Shown one piece after another: positions 22,112 to 23,385 of a stretch of 23,385 bases of DNA. Below the pieces are notes generated by a model. It searched no databases. It was not told the DNA's origin and was given only the letters and a program-made list of their open reading frames with translations. Position 1 is the stretch's first letter. Each line of letters begins with the position of its first letter. The DNA is from an uncultured Pseudomonadota bacterium (lineage in GTDB: Bacteria > Pseudomonadota > Alphaproteobacteria > Rs-D84): NCBI GenBank assembly GCA_947306185.1, contig CAMZFU010000013.1, positions 1 through 23,385 on the forward strand, read 5' to 3'. The translations under genes were made by a program, and so were the position numbers.

Positions 22112-23182
22112 TTATTCCATCACTTGTACCGGTTTGCCATTTTCTATTTTTTCTATGATTCCATCAGAATAAATAATACCCTTTTGATTCATATGCAATT
22201 TGCCATTTGCGCCATCGTAATCAGATATCACATCGCGTAGTTTTTTGCCATAATCCGCATTATCTTTGCCGTATTTTTCGAACACATCGTGAATTATTTT
22301 CACCGCGTCATAATGCGCCGGCACAGAAATATCAGAAACCATGCCTGAAAATTCATTTGCGTATCTCTGCTTAAAATCAGATGTTCCAGACGGCGCATTT
22401 ATGAAAAAGTTCCCTTCAAACAAATTGGGTTCTGCACTAAACGCAAACAAATAATATGTGGTCAGTTTCCCAGAATACCCTGCAATTTTAAGTTCCCGTG
22501 CAAAAATACTCATCAATGGTTCATAGGCATACAGCAAAACAATATCTGGATTTTTCTTTTTTACCTGCATGACATCGGTCTTTACATTTTTTGCATCGGG
22601 CAGTATTTTTTCTGTCGCCAGTATTTTTATATTGTTATTTTTTAATTCCGGTTCGGTTGCCGCCAAAATAGCCTCGCCCGCCATATGATTCATTGTAACA
22701 ATAGCGATTGTTTTAATTCCTTGCTGTTTCAGATAATCTGCCAATTGGACCGCCAAAGCATTTAAATCCGAAGAATTGTTAAATGTATATTCATTATCGG
22801 CAACACTGCCATCTGCGGAAAAAGAAATATGCAAAATTTGATCGTTTTTTACCTTTTCTTTTATCGCATGCCCCATGGCCGCATTTTCTGAAATCAACAC
22901 ATCGATTTTATCATAGTTTTTTAATTTATCGTATAAACTAACGGTCTTTTTCGGGTCAAACCCATCCTCCATGACAATTTCGTATTTGAATTTATTGTTT
23001 GGGTCGGCGTTGATTTCGTTCAGCGCCATAATCATACCGTTCTTGGCGGATTCGCCCATATTGGAACTATCGCCGGACAACGGCAATACCGCACCAATTC
23101 TTACCACCGGTTTATCCGACTTTTCACGATTGCATGCCACCAAAGCCAAAGCCATACACAAAACACATAACAATTTTCTCAT
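22112..23182 (-). CDS. Leu/Ile/Val-type substrate-binding lipoprotein, paralogue 3
   Basis: A 356-residue binding protein from the ATG at 23180-23182, chosen because it begins the lipoprotein signal MRKLLCVLCMALALVACNRE and has AGGG upstream; 13 further in-frame codons upstream overlap the preceding gene. The lipobox is LVAC with Asn at +2. The mature part begins VVRIGAVLPLSGDSSNMGES. The C-terminal stretch LHMNQKGIIYSDGIIEKIENGKPV matches the end of paralogue 1 and, more loosely, the partial gene at the right edge, so the binding proteins seem to come from duplication within the operon. Confidence 0.93.
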   Translation of the reverse strand: MRKLLCVLCMALALVACNREKSDKPVVRIGAVLPLSGDSSNMGESAKNGMIMALNEINADPNNKFKYEIVMEDGFDPKKTVSLYDKLKNYDKIDVLISENAAMGHAIKEKVKNDQILHISFSADGSVADNEYTFNNSSDLNALAVQLADYLKQQGIKTIAIVTMNHMAGEAILAATEPELKNNNIKILATEKILPDAKNVKTDVMQVKKKNPDIVLLYAYEPLMSIFARELKIAGYSGKLTTYYLFAFSAEPNLFEGNFFINAPSGTSDFKQRYANEFSGMVSDISVPAHYDAVKIIHDVFEKYGKDNADYGKKLRDVISDYDGANGKLHMNQKGIIYSDGIIEKIENGKPVQVME

Positions 23183-23192
23183 TTTTATTACC

Positions 23193-23385
23193 CTATTTTT
23201 CAAAAACCACTGGTTTACCATCTTTAATTTCCATTACAACTGCCCCAGATTGAAACACACCATCCGCATCGACCCATATGTCACCAACCGAACCATGAAA
23301 CTTCTTGGTTTCTAGTATTTTATTAGCAACCTCTTCAGACGTGGGTTTATGCCCAAGTTTATCATATAATTCTGAATATATTTTT
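23193..23385 (-). CDS. Fourth Leu/Ile/Val-type binding protein, C-terminal part only
   Basis: The last 64 codons of a gene that begins beyond the right edge. The residues SELYDKLGHKPTSEEVANKI, then KFHGSVGDIWVDADGVFQSG and a final DGKPVVFEK, match the C-terminal lobe of LivK-type binding proteins (GxxGDIxxDxxGxxxxxxxVxxIKDGKPV). The stop is 10 bases before the ATG of the next binding protein, in the same operon. Its own start and signal cannot be seen. Confidence 0.85.
   Translation of the reverse strand, partial: KIYSELYDKLGHKPTSEEVANKILETKKFHGSVGDIWVDADGVFQSGAVVMEIKDGKPVVFEK

Overview
The window looks like an AT-rich chromosomal segment of an alphaproteobacterium, probably a host- or gut-associated lineage with a compact genome. 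This is inferred from the GyrA form (913 residues, acidic insert in the C-terminal domain), an RpmH of the usual proteobacterial type, a MerR regulator of a type common in Alphaproteobacteria, an outer-membrane barrel protein and a SPOR-domain carboxypeptidase. Gene spacing is very tight. Many promoters carry the extended -10 element TGnTATAAT. I cannot name a species.

Left part (1-7300): a truncated unknown gene diverges from a small protein that resembles an acyl carrier protein but lacks the serine. After a shared terminator comes a minus-strand block of housekeeping genes: a Kef-type cation/proton antiporter, rsmA, recR, a D-Ala-D-Ala carboxypeptidase and an MsbA-like ABC exporter. The exporter and a GNAT acetyltransferase diverge from a perfect 20-bp palindrome that holds the -35 boxes for both directions.

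Middle part (7840-13350), the accessory region: tRNA-Glu(CUC) and its terminator are followed by a large cytoplasmic leucine-rich-repeat protein of unknown role and an endonuclease/exonuclease/phosphatase-fold enzyme. A roughly 115-bp element starting at the tRNA 3' end recurs in the same orientation about 2.15 kb downstream, so the two copies bracket the LRR gene. Two remnants of one unknown protein family lie at 9885-10082 and near 11100-11150. Next is a three-gene minus-strand cluster: nucleotidyltransferase, HAD phosphatase, and a frame-broken alpha/beta hydrolase.

Right part (13350-23385): a beta-barrel protein, a MerR regulator overlapping gyrA, then gyrA itself. Divergent from gyrA, a strong promoter drives a 32-residue membrane micro-protein and rpmH (with no rnpA after it). 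A shared terminator separates these from a minus-strand branched-chain amino-acid/amide ABC transport operon running (in transcription order) binding protein (cut by the edge), binding protein, livM, livG, binding protein, binding protein, livF. Four binding proteins for a single transporter, the three complete ones with a lipobox and Asp or Asn at +2, is the most distinctive feature of this part.

No CRISPR array, complete insertion sequence, integrase or phage gene was seen.
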